From the NCBI GenBank assembly GCA_016763915.1, contig JAESSX010000013.1, positions 1-7,665 of the forward strand: a stretch of DNA of 7,665 nucleotides, written 5' to 3'. Position numbers and translations under genes: made by a program. The notes beneath the pieces are model-generated. The model saw only the letters and a program-made list of their open reading frames with translations. It had not been told where the DNA came from and made no database searches. Position 1 is the stretch's first letter. Every line of letters begins with the position of its first letter. This document shows, piece after piece, positions 6,350 to 7,665 of this stretch. Source of the stretch: Rhodospirillales bacterium (GTDB taxonomy: Bacteria; Pseudomonadota; Alphaproteobacteria; Rhodospirillales_A; Casp-alpha2).

Positions 6350-7551
6350 CCCCTGACCTTGCTCAGCGCCCGGTCGAGGTCTTCCTTCAGGTCTTCCACG
6401 TCTTCCAGGCCCACCGACACCCGCACCAGCCCCTCCGTGATGCCGAGGCTCTGCTTTTCCTCAGGCATGAGTTTCTGATGGGTGGTCGTGGCCGGGTGCG
6501 TGGCGAGACTTTTAGAATCGCCCAAATTGTTGGAAATGTCGACCAATCCCAGACCGTTCAGGAACTTGAAGGCCGCCGCCTTGCCGCCATCCACTTCGAA
6601 GGAAACAATAGTGCCGCCCTGGCTCATCTGGCTCATCGCCAGTTCGTGCTGCGGATGGCTTTCAAGGCCGGGATAAAGGACCTTGGCGATGGCGGAATGC
6701 CCGCTCAGAAATTCGGCTACGCCAAGGGCGTTTTCCGACTGTCGCGCCACCCTGAGATCAAGGGTTTCAAGGCCTTTCAGCAACACCCAGGCGTTAAAGG
6801 GGCTGAGCGTGGGGCCGGTGTTGCGGAAGAACGGAACAAGAGAATTTTCTACAAAATCGGCGTTGTTGGTCAGAATCGCGCCGCCCATGGTTCGGCCTTG
6901 TCCGTCGATGTGCTTTGTCGCCGAATACATGACGATATCCGCGCCCAGTTCCAGCGGATGTTGCAGCACCGCCGTCGCGAACACGTTGTCCACGATGACG
7001 AGCGCACCGGCCTCGTGTGCCAGATCACAGACGGCGGGTATGTCGATAACGTCAAGACACGGGTTCGACGGGGATTCCAGGAACACGCATTTTGTCTTTT
7101 TCGATAACGCCTGTTTCCATTGTTCCAGATCCGTGCCGTCCACCAGCACACTCTCGATTCCGAACCTGGGAAGTTGTTCGTTAATGATGTGCAGACACGA
7201 CCCGAACAAGGCGCGCGACGCGACGACCCTGTCGCCGGCCTGAAGCTGGCTCGCCATGGCGGCGAACACCGCCGCCATGCCGCTGGAGGTGGCGACGCAG
7301 GTCTCGGCGCCTTCCAACAGCGCCAGGCGTTTTTCAAACATGGTGACCGTCGGGTTGGCGTAGCGCGAATACATGTAGCGTTTGACATCGCCGGTGAACG
7401 CCGCCTCAGCTTCTTCCGGGGAGTCGTAAACATAGCCCGACGTCAGGAACAACCCTTCGCTGGTTTCGCTAAAGTGAGACCGTTCTGTTCCGCCCCGCAC
7501 CAGCCGGGTTGCCTGGCGCCATTGGTCCGGGTTCGGTTTCTTGCCGCCCAT
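6346..7551 (-). CDS. metZ: O-succinylhomoserine sulfhydrylase (MetZ), PLP-dependent
   Basis: A 401-residue member of the Cys/Met-metabolism PLP enzyme family at its usual length. Landmarks are YSRYANPTVTMFE (61-73), TSSGMAA (88-94) for phosphate binding, IVDNVF (186-191) with D188 expected to pair with the pyridine nitrogen, and SATKHIDGQGR (210-220) with K213 as the PLP Schiff-base lysine. It converts O-succinylhomoserine plus sulfide to homocysteine, the direct sulfhydrylation route to methionine, in the cytoplasm. MetZ is favoured over cystathionine gamma-synthase or MetY from overall motif wording and length, but acyl-homoserine preference (succinyl versus acetyl) is not proven. The start is supported by GGAGGA (7558-7563) six bases upstream of the ATG. 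It is preceded by a terminator and a SAM-II-like aptamer, consistent with feedback control by S-adenosylmethionine. Its TAA stop (complement of 6346-6348) overlaps the rhodanese stop. Confidence 0.95.
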   Translation of the reverse strand: MGGKKPNPDQWRQATRLVRGGTERSHFSETSEGLFLTSGYVYDSPEEAEAAFTGDVKRYMYSRYANPTVTMFEKRLALLEGAETCVATSSGMAAVFAAMASQLQAGDRVVASRALFGSCLHIINEQLPRFGIESVLVDGTDLEQWKQALSKKTKCVFLESPSNPCLDVIDIPAVCDLAHEAGALVIVDNVFATAVLQHPLELGADIVMYSATKHIDGQGRTMGGAILTNNADFVENSLVPFFRNTGPTLSPFNAWVLLKGLETLDLRVARQSENALGVAEFLSGHSAIAKVLYPGLESHPQHELAMSQMSQGGTIVSFEVDGGKAAAFKFLNGLGLVDISNNLGDSKSLATHPATTTHQKLMPEEKQSLGITEGLVRVSVGLEDVEDLKEDLDRALSKVRG

Positions 7552-7557
7552 GGAAAA

Positions 7558-7563
7558 TCCTCC
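7558..7563 (-). promoter_or_regulatory. metZ ribosome binding site
   Basis: On the minus strand GGAGGA lies six bases upstream of the metZ ATG, near-ideal complementarity and spacing. It is downstream of the terminator hairpin and not part of the aptamer core, so regulation by direct occlusion of this site by the aptamer looks less likely than termination control. Confidence 0.85.
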
Positions 7564-7583
7564 ATCTGGGGTCGACCCGGCAT

Positions 7584-7612
7584 AAAAAGCCCCAACCGCT
7601 CTGGTCAGGGCT
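7584..7612 (-). terminator. Intrinsic terminator in the metZ leader (attenuator)
   Basis: Read on the minus strand, AGCCCTGACC (7612-7603) pairs with GGTTGGGGCT (7597-7588) as a continuous 10-base stem including two G-U pairs, closed by the five-base loop AGAGC. The transcript then reads UUUUUA, the first U being part of the stem. It lies between the SAM-II-like element and the metZ ribosome binding site and points toward metZ, which is the arrangement of a transcriptional attenuator rather than of an upstream gene's end. The loop and 3' arm are complementary to the aptamer's 3' region, providing an alternative antiterminator fold. Confidence 0.72.
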
Positions 7613-7623
7613 AATGACAGCTC

Positions 7624-7665
7624 CGACCTTTTAGCGGTTTTTTTAACGTGGGCGCAAGCCGGTCG
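7624..7665 (-). promoter_or_regulatory. SAM-II riboswitch aptamer (partial, 5' end off the right edge)
   Basis: The minus strand reads CGACCGGCTTGCGCCCACG, then TTAAAAAAACC, then GCTAAAAGGTCG. This follows the SAM-II pattern as I recall it: a CCGG/CUUGC stretch, the 3' strand of P1 (about CCCACG), an A-rich L3 and the invariant-looking GCUAAAA before the 3' strand of the pseudoknot helix. CGACC (7665-7661) pairs with GGTCG (7628-7624), five bases, as expected for the pseudoknot P2. The 5' strand of P1 lies beyond the window. SAM-II elements bind S-adenosylmethionine, sit upstream of metA, metX or metZ genes and occur mainly in Alphaproteobacteria. The start of metZ is 72 bases downstream, which fits gene, pathway and lineage. 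Recognition is by eye, without a covariance search. Confidence 0.75.

Noticed and set aside
6181..7107. Plus-strand open frame of 308 codons lying almost wholly antisense to metZ
   Set aside because: It is the mirror of a fully supported PLP enzyme with all catalytic residues. The translated product is Arg/Gln/His-rich with no recognisable domain, typical of antisense shadows in GC-rich DNA.

Overview
The window reads as chromosomal DNA of a free-living alphaproteobacterium, probably of the Rhodospirillales type (inference). The DNA is GC-rich. The genes are standard chromosomal housekeeping and central-metabolism genes: pmbA/tldE, a Mycobacterium-like two-subunit 2-oxoglutarate:ferredoxin oxidoreductase, and metZ. 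The metZ leader resembles a SAM-II riboswitch, a class found mostly in Alphaproteobacteria. I see no transposase, phage gene, CRISPR array, tRNA or rRNA.

Layout. (1) 1-1220, minus strand: the 5' 406 codons of pmbA/tldE; its C-terminus runs off the left edge. (2) 1221-1617: a 397-base divergent intergenic region. Its left part is AT-rich and probably holds promoters. From about 1395 to 1577 it is GC-rich and full of complementary segments, so it may encode a structured RNA, possibly 6S-like, or a long structured leader. (3) 1618-6349, plus strand: a compact four-gene operon with korA (fused gamma and alpha domains), korB (1 base later), an adrenodoxin-reductase-type ferredoxin--NADP+ reductase (28 bases later) and a single-domain rhodanese (ATGA overlap). 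(4) 6346-7551, minus strand: metZ, O-succinylhomoserine sulfhydrylase, running convergently into the rhodanese gene so that the two stop codons overlap. (5) 7552-7665, minus strand: the metZ leader with a strong Shine-Dalgarno, an intrinsic terminator and the 3' part of a SAM-II-like aptamer cut by the right edge.

How the genes fit together. KorAB would interconvert 2-oxoglutarate and succinyl-CoA using a ferredoxin not encoded here. The adjacent FprA-type reductase would pass electrons between that ferredoxin and NADP(H). The rhodanese is translationally coupled to this unit and faces the sulfur-assimilation gene metZ, a neighbourhood with a loose sulfur and Fe-S theme. The most detailed regulatory signal is in the metZ leader: the aptamer's 3' core and the terminator hairpin compete through precise complementary segments, which predicts SAM-dependent premature termination.
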